From Flavobacteriales bacterium (GTDB lineage: Bacteria > Bacteroidota > Bacteroidia > Flavobacteriales_F > PHOS-HE28): a stretch of DNA of 64,000 nt. Below are positions 35,088 to 42,901 of the stretch, in pieces (position 1 is the stretch's first letter; every line of letters starts with the position of its first letter). Position numbers and translations under genes: made by a program. The notes beneath the pieces were generated by a model that ran no database searches, was not told the DNA's origin, and was given only the letters and a program-made list of their open reading frames with translations. Location of the stretch: positions 1 to 64,000 of the forward strand of contig JAEUSY010000012.1 of NCBI GenBank assembly GCA_016788295.1. The letters run 5' to 3'.

Positions 35088-35858
35088 TCAATTCCTGTAC
35101 TTGCCGTAGAGCAGGCCAGGGAGTACCACCTCGTTCTCCGAGGGGCGGGCATATACATACTTGATGGCCACACGATCAGTGGTCGCGACCTGTATGTTCA
35201 ACTTGTAGGACAGTTCACCTGATGTGGTGATCTGGGCGATGAGTATCTGGTTCTGCTCCGTAACGCCGGGGGTTCCACCAAGTACAGCCCATGCACCATC
35301 CATGGTGTGAATGACACTGCCGCGGATCTCCCCCAAATAGCCCGGCTCGAACCGCCAATTGACCACGGCCTTGACCGAGTCCGCAGCAAGCAATCCATCC
35401 CTACGACAAAGCGATCTCTTCTTTTCAGTGCGACCGGCGGGCTTTGGGAATGGTGGACACTTCAGGAGCGAACCGTTCTTATCAAGATGCAACGGCACTG
35501 CCATATACTTCTTCGAGACCGCACCAATAGTGAACCATGAATCGAGGGCCAACGGATAGGTGAGCACATCCTTCGCGCCGAGCTGATCCGCATACTTCAC
35601 GCTGCCATCAGGAACATTGTAGAACTCCGTTGTGGTGGAGATCTCCAGATCGTGGGCGTTGTCACCATAGACCACCTGCATCAGGTACCCTGGCGCCATA
35701 TCCACCCAGATCCTGTATGTGACCAACGGCTTGCCGTTCGAACCGAGCGTGTCCCAAACATGGTAGACCTCCACCCAGACACTATCGACACCTTGAGCGA
35801 CAACGGCACCGGTGGCCACGAACAGCGCGACCAACAACGACAACCACCTCCCCAGCAT
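35088..35858 (-). CDS. Secreted single-domain protein of a local paralogous family
   Basis: The 256-residue protein has a signal peptide (LSLLVALFVATGAVVAQ) and then only the domain shared with the three neighbours: DSVWVEVYHVWDTLG, YRIWVDMAPGYLMQVVYGDN, ISTTTEFYN, DGAWAVLGG, NQILIAQITTSGELSYKLNI. It ends straight after that domain, without the Cys-rich linker or T9SS sorting domain of the others, so it may stay in the periplasm. The gene starts two bases after the stop of the preceding paralogue, indicating one transcript. I do not recognise the family. Confidence 0.72.
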   Translation of the reverse strand: MLGRWLSLLVALFVATGAVVAQGVDSVWVEVYHVWDTLGSNGKPLVTYRIWVDMAPGYLMQVVYGDNAHDLEISTTTEFYNVPDGSVKYADQLGAKDVLTYPLALDSWFTIGAVSKKYMAVPLHLDKNGSLLKCPPFPKPAGRTEKKRSLCRRDGLLAADSVKAVVNWRFEPGYLGEIRGSVIHTMDGAWAVLGGTPGVTEQNQILIAQITTSGELSYKLNIQVATTDRVAIKYVYARPSENEVVLPGLLYGKYRN

Positions 35859-35860
35859 GT

Positions 35861-37255
35861 TCAGTACCTGATGATGCGTCCGGAACGCAGGGAATCACCG
35901 ATGCGCACCTCGAGCACATACACACCGGGCACCACATGCGCCAGATCGATCATACCGGACCAGTCGCCACTGCGAATGCCGAGGTCAGCACCGGCAACAC
36001 GCTGCCCGAGCATATCGGATACCGTATAGGTCACGCGTTCACCCTGGAGACCATAGAGCTCCAAACGGGTCTGTTCTTTCGTTGGGTTCGGGAAAAGGGA
36101 CAATGAGGCCGGACCAGCGTTCTCATGAATACCGACCACACCCTGACACAAGCAGCCGCTCTGCCAGGTATCATTGCCCGTCAAGGGATCTCCATCATCA
36201 CAAGGTTGCCCAGGCAATGCAGTGCCGCCAAGAACTCCTTCACAATCCTCACCAGTACAGGAGCAGTCATTCGCATACACATCGTTCGTCGTCTCTTCAA
36301 TGCCATCATCACATGGTGAACCGGGGAGCGCAGTTCCGCCGGGCTGTCCTTCACAATCAACCACCTGGGCCGATGAATTGAAACAGAGCGTAGGATGCGA
36401 GAACTTGTTCTGCGCAGCAGTACCGCCGTTGGCCGTGTCGGAAGGCATCAAATTCCAATAGAATTCCATGAACTCATGGCAGCTGGGATCGTCGCATACG
36501 AGATCGGCAGGGAGTTTCACCGTGATATTGAAGCAAAGCTCCAGGACTCCATCCGTCGTGAACTGGCCCAGCAGAACGCGGTTGGCCGTATCCGGCACAG
36601 CGAAATCGCCGAGGATGGCCCAAGCGAAATTGTCGTTGCTGTAGCTGTTGCTTCCGCCCCCGTCGAACAGGTCAGGTGCCTCACCAACAAAGGTGATCGA
36701 AGGCGGCGCGGTGCCTGTGCTCCAAAGACCATCGGCCTCTGTAAGCGGCAAACCAATGACAGGCACGCTGTTCACCAGAAGACCATTGTCGTTGTTCGCA
36801 CCACCAACAACCGATCCGTCCGGATCGGCGCTTTTCAACACGCCCCAATGCTGTGTGGAGGCCGAACCCAGGGCCAGCCATGAATCGATGGCCACTGTGT
36901 TCTTGTTGAGGTGTTGTGCAGGGATATTACGACCCCATGCCTCGCCGCGGTCCTCGTTGTTGAAGAAGGCCGTACTGGTGGACATGTTCAGCGGGTGTCC
37001 GGGAAAACCGCCAACGGTCAGTACCCGATAGCCGGGCTTCAAGTCCGCATACACACGGTAAACCACACTTCCAGCAGGCAGCACACCACCACCATCCTGA
37101 TCGGCCGCATCGTTCTCGTCAGCCACATAGTACGTCTCCACGATCAGCCCTTGGAAACCGGAAGGATCAGGAGGTGCATATTGGCCGAAACCCAAGGAGG
37201 CGAGGAAAGTGCTGGCGACAACAGCAATAGCGGGCAAGTAGCGAAGCATGGTCAT
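35861..37255 (-). CDS. T9SS protein of the local paralogous family
   Basis: The 464-residue protein (ATG 37249 is an alternative start) has a signal peptide (LPAIAVVASTFLASLGFGQ). The family domain covers about 28-300: GLIVETYYVADENDA, VVYRVYADLKPGYRV, AFFNNEDRGEAWG, DSWLALGSASTQHWGVLKSA, NFAWAILGD, NRVLLGQFTTDGVLELCFNI. Two copies of a Cys-rich linker follow (GGTALPGSPCDDG, GGTALPGQPCDDGDPLTGND), then the T9SS sorting domain (LFPNPTKEQTRLELYG to GRIIRY). Surface-exposed. Member of a tandem set with the genes on either side. Confidence 0.78.
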   Translation of the reverse strand: MTMLRYLPAIAVVASTFLASLGFGQYAPPDPSGFQGLIVETYYVADENDAADQDGGGVLPAGSVVYRVYADLKPGYRVLTVGGFPGHPLNMSTSTAFFNNEDRGEAWGRNIPAQHLNKNTVAIDSWLALGSASTQHWGVLKSADPDGSVVGGANNDNGLLVNSVPVIGLPLTEADGLWSTGTAPPSITFVGEAPDLFDGGGSNSYSNDNFAWAILGDFAVPDTANRVLLGQFTTDGVLELCFNITVKLPADLVCDDPSCHEFMEFYWNLMPSDTANGGTAAQNKFSHPTLCFNSSAQVVDCEGQPGGTALPGSPCDDGIEETTNDVYANDCSCTGEDCEGVLGGTALPGQPCDDGDPLTGNDTWQSGCLCQGVVGIHENAGPASLSLFPNPTKEQTRLELYGLQGERVTYTVSDMLGQRVAGADLGIRSGDWSGMIDLAHVVPGVYVLEVRIGDSLRSGRIIRY

Positions 37256-37370
37256 TTCGTTGTAATGCGCGGCGAAACTACCAGCAGGGAAAGCGGAGCT
37301 TCTTTACGGACCATGAAGGTTGTATTACCCGACCGTTACCGATCGTAAGATCTCCGGTCATGGCGAACGA

Positions 37371-38732
37371 TCAGTCCTTGACGATCACGACCGAACGAAC
37401 AGCATTGCGCTCTTCCACCCTGAGGAAATAGACACCAGTTGCGATGTCCGCGAGCCCAAGGGTCCAACCTTCCTGTCCGGAAAGCACAACTCCACCAGAG
37501 CGGATCGTCCTTCCCGTGCGATCCACGAGCACATACCCGATCGCACCGGCCGCAGGTTGACCGAAGTCAATGAACACCGCATCACTGAACGGGTTCGGCC
37601 GAGCAGTGATCTGCACAAGGTCGCTATCCTGGTCATGAACGCCCACCGTGGGGCATACCAGCGACACATCAAGACCGTTGCAATTCGTGGGGCCATAGCA
37701 GCACAACTGGCTCACATTGAAATTGGCCGTGGGATCATAATTGCAAGCCAGTGAATCCAAGCAGCCGAACACGATCGCGGTCAGGCAGCTTCCATCATCG
37801 CAGCCGGCCGTGGGGTCATACTCAAGGAAATCCGGGTCCGTACAACCACACTGTGGCGGGTAGGCCAGAAGGCCGTTGGCCGTTTCATCAGGCAACAACA
37901 CATCATCAGAGCAAACGAATTTCGCCACAGTACCGTTCGGCAGTTGGATCTCCACGTTCAGGCAGAAGCTCAGTTCACCCAAGGTGGTCAGCTGGGCCAC
38001 CAATACCCTGTTCTCGTCAGTCGCACCCACAACACCTGGCACCGAACAGGCCATGCGCATATTGAACGAGGTGAATGACCCGGAAACCGTGGTATTGTCG
38101 AAGACAGTGGCAGGATCGTCCCCGGCCACATTGAAGTTGGGTGGAGCAGCGGTACCTCCAGCGGCGAGCGCCACAAGGCCATCGCGTTCCACCAAAGGCA
38201 CGCCGGCGGCGGCATCGGCATTCACAAGAAGACCTCCCGGCACCAGGGCGCTTCCACCATCGTTGTTGCTCCCTCCCACAATGCTTCCATCGGTGTCATC
38301 CACCTTCAGCACACCGCGCTTCTGGTTGGATGCAGCGCCCATGGCCAACCACGAGTCAACGGCGGTAGTGCCTTCGTCGAGCGCTCCGTTCTGCACCAAG
38401 TGCCCGAAGGTCCTACCACGGTCCGCATGGTTGAAGAAGGGTTCCGTACTGGTGATCTTGATCTCATGGTTATCATCACCATAGACCGCCCGAAGCGAAC
38501 ATCCATCGCAGAGGTCGATGTACACACGATAGGTCTTGGAGCCTGTGGGCAATCCACCACCGGTCTCATCGGAGGCATCGTTCGCATCACTTACATAATA
38601 GACCTCCACCACCACGTTCTCAATGGCGTTCTGGGCCATTCCCGTGAGCGAGCACAGCAACAACAGTGCACTGAACAATTTCCTGTACATGCCGTGCAGT
38701 TGGGAAAGATGGGACAAGCGGCGCATGTTCAT
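37371..38732 (-). CDS. T9SS protein of the local paralogous family
   Basis: The first ATG (38732) overlaps the TonB receptor stop as ATGA; an ATG at 38690 gives a cleaner signal peptide (KLFSALLLLCSLTGMAQ). The family domain (about 35-315) shows ENVVVEVYYVSDANDA, YRVYIDLCDGC, FFNHADRGRTFG, DSWLAMGAASNQKRGVLKVD, NRVLVAQLTTLGELSFCLNV. A Cys-rich stretch with CTDPDFLEYDPTAGCDDGSC and GCLDSLACNYDPTANF, seen in many Bacteroidota surface proteins, leads to a T9SS sorting domain (ARPNPFSDAVFIDFG to SVVIVKD). The coupling to the receptor suggests a surface partner of it. Confidence 0.78.
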   Translation of the reverse strand: MNMRRLSHLSQLHGMYRKLFSALLLLCSLTGMAQNAIENVVVEVYYVSDANDASDETGGGLPTGSKTYRVYIDLCDGCSLRAVYGDDNHEIKITSTEPFFNHADRGRTFGHLVQNGALDEGTTAVDSWLAMGAASNQKRGVLKVDDTDGSIVGGSNNDGGSALVPGGLLVNADAAAGVPLVERDGLVALAAGGTAAPPNFNVAGDDPATVFDNTTVSGSFTSFNMRMACSVPGVVGATDENRVLVAQLTTLGELSFCLNVEIQLPNGTVAKFVCSDDVLLPDETANGLLAYPPQCGCTDPDFLEYDPTAGCDDGSCLTAIVFGCLDSLACNYDPTANFNVSQLCCYGPTNCNGLDVSLVCPTVGVHDQDSDLVQITARPNPFSDAVFIDFGQPAAGAIGYVLVDRTGRTIRSGGVVLSGQEGWTLGLADIATGVYFLRVEERNAVRSVVIVKD

Positions 38733-41700
38733 CGGATGGTATAGGCCAGTGTAAGCAGGTATTCGGTACCAAAGGCGAAGCGATCGAAATCACCCACGTA
38801 TCCCTGCTCGAACCGATAGGTTCGTCGCTGGGGAGAGTTCAGCAGGTCCCTCACGCGGAACATGGCGCTCCAATGGTCCCCGAACCGTTTGCGGACCGTA
38901 AGATCTATCAAATGGCGCGGCATTTCGTAGGCCCGGATACCCGTTGGATCGAGCTCTGCATTGGTAACGGCAAGTTTGGGCCCTTGGACGTTGTAGGAGG
39001 CACTGAAGCTCAAGCCGATGCTGTCCATGGAATAGGTGAGCGTTGTGTTCACGATGTATGGGGCCTGGCCGAACATGGGTGTTTCGTAGCGCACCTCTTC
39101 GCCGTCCAATACGGTGATCAGTTCGGAGCGGGAGTCCATCAGGGTGAGATTACCCCTGAACTCCAGGTTGCGCGTTACTGCGAACCGCCCTTCGAGCTCA
39201 AGACCATAGACCTCGCTGTATTCCGCGTTCCGCCAGGTGAACCCACCTTGGGCTGTTTGAAGGAGCTCGATATGGTCTTTGAACGCCTTATAGAAACCAC
39301 TAACGCTTACGTTATCACCACCGGCAAAGAACCGCTCGATCCGCAGGTCATAGTTATCGATGCGGGTCATGCGCAGATCGGGGTTACCGTAAACCGGTGC
39401 CTGCAGCAGGTAATCATAGAGCTGCACCACGCTGAACTCCCTGAAGCTCGGACGGCTCAGCGATCGGAAATAGCTCAGGCGCAGGTTCACCGGCCGTTTT
39501 TCCGCCTCTCGCAATTTGAAGATCATGCTGGCACTTGGCAACAGGTCCCACTGCTCGATGGTGCCAGGCACAGCAGGCTTGGGCTCCGGGGCGCCAGCAC
39601 CACCGATGGCCAGATCACCCACCGTACCACGAACAGGGTCGTCCGCTGCCACCCCCTGCTCCCAAAACTCATAGATATCGGACACCAGGTCGGTATGCTC
39701 TGCACGAAGACCACCGGCGAACCTGATCCGCTCCGTGAAGCTGTGATCGACCATGGCAAATGCGGCGGCCACGTTCAGGATACCGATGTCATTATCCTTG
39801 AAGCTTCCGAAGGGCGTGTAGAGACTGGTGAACCGTCCATCCTCGCGCATGCGGAACCGCGAAGCATCCTCCCATTGTGAAGGACCGGGGGCACCAAGTA
39901 CCTGGTAATACTTTTGGTCATTCCTGCGTTGGTTCCAACGGTAGGCACCGCCGAACTTCAGTTTACGCACCTTGTTCTCCCGGTCGCTGTAGGGCAGCTC
40001 AAAGGCCAACCGCGTATCCAAGAGTTGCTCGCTCAGGTAGCGGAAGATCCGCGCAGGTGGACGCAGCGCCCCATCCACGTTATCGATACTGCCGCCATCT
40101 GCGGGAAGGATGTACTGTACGACCTTCAGGTCAAGGATATCACGATCCCCGTCGCTGTAAGATGCATCCGCATTCACCGTGAGGTTGAGCGCAGGAATGA
40201 AGTGTTTGCTGCCATACTGGTACACCCACATGCGACGCTGCTCCCAATATTGGTCCTCGCTCACGAAGGTCTCGCCGCTCACCGTTGGATCAAGGAAAAC
40301 AAGGTAGCGGGCATTGTTCTGGCCAAGCACGTTGCCCATGGCCATCAGCGAGAAGTTGTTGTTGCGGTTCAGCTTGAATGACACGTTGCCCAGGGCGTTC
40401 CAACCACTGCTCACAACGCTGACCCGCTGATCCCCCTTCCTGTTGAACGTGTCGCCGGGGTTCTCGTCCTCGTATCGCTCTATGGTACGGAGTATCGTGC
40501 TGTGCTCATCGTTCTGTGTATCACTGGAATACCTGAAACCGAGCAGGTAGCCGAGCTGTTTCGGGTTCTTCTTCTTGAAGAGGTCGATCTGGTTACCGAT
40601 GCTCAGGTTCACATTGTAGTTGGGCGAACCCGTTGTTTCAGCGACACGCCAACGGCTATTGTCCCAGCTGGTGTTCAACTGCTCCAGTCCACCGTTCAGG
40701 ATCGGGGAGAAATACGCAAGGTTATACGTGCTGTTATACAACGCGACGCCACCTTGCACGGCATTCGCATCATACAACAGAGCAGGCGCCAGCATGCCCA
40801 ACTGGGTCAGTGCGAGATGCTGTTGCGTGTTGCCCAAGGTCATGATCCCCCCTTGTGTATTGAACCCTGGGGTGTTCGCGGTAATACCGTAGCCGTTCAG
40901 ATAGGAGCCAAGACCGAGGAGCGAAAGCTGCTGATACAGACTTGGGTCGATGAACGTTGGATAATCCTCCACGCGATCCGGCACTCCGTCAGGTATTGCC
41001 CGCAGCCCATCGTCACGCCCGAGCCAGTCCGTGCCACTTGAAGCGGAACTAACAATGGACCGACCAGTACTGTTGGGATTGAAGCCTATCGTAGTGGCAA
41101 CGGTGACCTGGAGCCTGTCCGGGAAATCACTGGTGTTCATGCTCATGTATGCACCGGCCCAATCACCAGGGAGGTCGGGCGTGAGGGTCTTGGTGATCAC
41201 TATGTTGTCCATAAGACCCGTGGGGAAGAGGTCCAAGCGAAGGTTGTTCGTGTAAGGATCCAGTGTCGGCACTCGTCCGCCATTGACCGTGGTGACCAGG
41301 TACCTGTCAGCAAGGCCGCGGACAGTAACGAACGCACCGACCGTGCTTACACCGGAGATACGCTTGACAGCCGCTGCCGCATCCGCATCACCGGTCTTCA
41401 ACATCGCATCTCGCGAAATGAAATCCAATGCGGCGGGTGCATTGCTCTTCATGCGGTCCAGGTAACTATCGCTTCCCCTGCGCGCCTTGGCTTCCACCTC
41501 GAACTCCTTGATCAATACGCTCTTTTCACCGAGCACCACGTTCTGAACGACCACCTCTCCCGGCTTGGCGTTCACCGTCACCTCTTTCGGCTCGAACCCA
41601 ACGAACGAATACACCAGTACAACAGGCTCACCTGATGGCACCGAAAGGCTGTATCGACCATCCAGGTCCGTTACAACACCCTTGCTTGGATCGGACTTCT

Positions 41701-41821
41701 GCACTACAGTGGCACCGATCAATGTCTCTCCTTTGGGGTCGCTGACCACGCCACGAACGGTCCCCTGCGCCCAACTGGCGAAAGATGCAAGGACAAGTAT
41801 CAGGGTCAGGATCGTCCTCAT
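38729..41821 (-). CDS. TonB-dependent outer-membrane receptor
   Basis: ATG 41821 gives 1030 residues. After the signal peptide (LTLILVLASFASWAQ) comes a carboxypeptidase-D-like regulatory domain (GTVRGVVSDPKGETLIGATV, about 20-100), a plug domain (about 120-240; DAAAAVKRISGVSTVGAFVTVRG, RVPTLDPYTNN), and a large beta-barrel ending FAFGTEYLLTLAYTIR. It imports a substrate across the outer membrane using TonB energy. No SusD homologue is nearby, so it is not a classical SusCD glycan system. The last codons overlap the start of a T9SS protein, the first of a set that may catch or process its substrate. Confidence 0.92.
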   Translation of the reverse strand: MRTILTLILVLASFASWAQGTVRGVVSDPKGETLIGATVVQKSDPSKGVVTDLDGRYSLSVPSGEPVVLVYSFVGFEPKEVTVNAKPGEVVVQNVVLGEKSVLIKEFEVEAKARRGSDSYLDRMKSNAPAALDFISRDAMLKTGDADAAAAVKRISGVSTVGAFVTVRGLADRYLVTTVNGGRVPTLDPYTNNLRLDLFPTGLMDNIVITKTLTPDLPGDWAGAYMSMNTSDFPDRLQVTVATTIGFNPNSTGRSIVSSASSGTDWLGRDDGLRAIPDGVPDRVEDYPTFIDPSLYQQLSLLGLGSYLNGYGITANTPGFNTQGGIMTLGNTQQHLALTQLGMLAPALLYDANAVQGGVALYNSTYNLAYFSPILNGGLEQLNTSWDNSRWRVAETTGSPNYNVNLSIGNQIDLFKKKNPKQLGYLLGFRYSSDTQNDEHSTILRTIERYEDENPGDTFNRKGDQRVSVVSSGWNALGNVSFKLNRNNNFSLMAMGNVLGQNNARYLVFLDPTVSGETFVSEDQYWEQRRMWVYQYGSKHFIPALNLTVNADASYSDGDRDILDLKVVQYILPADGGSIDNVDGALRPPARIFRYLSEQLLDTRLAFELPYSDRENKVRKLKFGGAYRWNQRRNDQKYYQVLGAPGPSQWEDASRFRMREDGRFTSLYTPFGSFKDNDIGILNVAAAFAMVDHSFTERIRFAGGLRAEHTDLVSDIYEFWEQGVAADDPVRGTVGDLAIGGAGAPEPKPAVPGTIEQWDLLPSASMIFKLREAEKRPVNLRLSYFRSLSRPSFREFSVVQLYDYLLQAPVYGNPDLRMTRIDNYDLRIERFFAGGDNVSVSGFYKAFKDHIELLQTAQGGFTWRNAEYSEVYGLELEGRFAVTRNLEFRGNLTLMDSRSELITVLDGEEVRYETPMFGQAPYIVNTTLTYSMDSIGLSFSASYNVQGPKLAVTNAELDPTGIRAYEMPRHLIDLTVRKRFGDHWSAMFRVRDLLNSPQRRTYRFEQGYVGDFDRFAFGTEYLLTLAYTIR

Positions 41822-42002
41822 GGCCACACTGCTTATTTAGGGTCCGCGAAAGTGGCCGGGCCTGGAACTCCACATGTTAGCAAGGCCTTAAGAATGATCT
41901 ACCCCGAGCGTACCGCATGTAAAGGGATCATGAGCCCGTTAAGCCTGATCTATCACTTCCTTATCTGTTCCACGACCCACCCGACCGGACCGTACGTCGG
42001 GA

Positions 42003-42010
42003 TAGTTTCG
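42003..42010 (+). promoter_or_regulatory. putative -7 box (TAGTTTCG) for the HNH gene
   Basis: TAGTTTCG fits TAnnTTCG and ends 34 bases before ATG 42045. The flanking 180 bases up to the divergent TonB gene are comparatively AT-rich, as expected for a promoter region. Confidence 0.4.
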
Positions 42011-42044
42011 CCAGCCCTTGCCCCTTTTCCTCCGGAATCAGGCC

Positions 42045-42743
42045 ATGTCCGAAATGACCATCCACGTTTTCGACAGCAGTGACGCGGACTATCTCCAGTG
42101 GATGAAAGACCATCCCCGCGGGTTCGTACTCAACACGAAGCGCCCTACGAACCAGGCCTACGCGATGCTCCATCGAAGCAACTGCTCACATATCCGCAGC
42201 CTTCGCAACGGCGAAGTACAAAGCAGTTTCACGGAGCACGGTTGGATAAAGATCTGTAGCGAGGACCTCCAAACCTTGTTGGCGTCGATGATCAACCACA
42301 AGACCGCTCCGCTTATCCCCGTTGCACGATGTAAAGCCTGCAATGTGCTTGAACAGGATGTGGTGATCGAAAGGCACGCATTGCACTTTAGTGGCCAAGA
42401 TGATAAGGTATCCACGTTGTCCATCGACCCATTGGAGCATGACCCCCTGGCCCGCGCGCTATGCATTCAACGCCACGGATCGAACTGTTCCGTTTGCAAT
42501 ACCGATATGAGCGTCAGGTACGGGAACATTGGTTCCGGCTTTATTGAAATACACCATCAACGTTCATCTGCGATCAAAGAACTGGGTCATGGACCAGATC
42601 CATTAAGGGACCTTTACCCGGTCTGCCCGAATTGCCATGCGATGCTCCATCGCGGCCGAGAAATGCCGCTGACCGTGAACGAGCTCAAAGCCGCCATGCG
42701 AAAGATCAGCGCACGGCGTAACGATATGCTCATGGACCTCTGA
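42045..42743 (+). CDS. HNH endonuclease-like protein with an N-terminal domain of unknown role
   Basis: ATG 42045 gives 232 residues. Residues 5-85 (DADYLQWMKDHPRGFVLNTK, YAMLHRSNCSHI, WIKICSEDLQTL) form a small domain I recall from other bacterial nuclease-associated proteins but cannot name. Residues 100-232 carry an HNH core: LCIQRHGSNCSVCNTDMSV, GFIEIHHQRS (the HH pair), DLYPVCPNCHAMLHRGREMP, with two CxxC pairs for zinc. Probably a DNA nuclease, as in McrA-like restriction enzymes. It stands alone with no methyltransferase beside it. Codon use is a little less GC-rich than its neighbours, which may mean transfer. Confidence 0.85.
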   Translation: MSEMTIHVFDSSDADYLQWMKDHPRGFVLNTKRPTNQAYAMLHRSNCSHIRSLRNGEVQSSFTEHGWIKICSEDLQTLLASMINHKTAPLIPVARCKACNVLEQDVVIERHALHFSGQDDKVSTLSIDPLEHDPLARALCIQRHGSNCSVCNTDMSVRYGNIGSGFIEIHHQRSSAIKELGHGPDPLRDLYPVCPNCHAMLHRGREMPLTVNELKAAMRKISARRNDMLMDL

Positions 42744-42901
42744 GTCCCGGCCTTCCCCTGCAATCGCTTGCGTTGCCCGGTTCAAGAACGTAGGGACCAG
42801 ATCGACCTTGTGCGGACCATGGCATATCAAGCACTTGTCAATTAAGCCCATTCTTGTGGAAGGTTGATTACATTGGTACTCACCACCAAACCCCAACCTC
42901 C

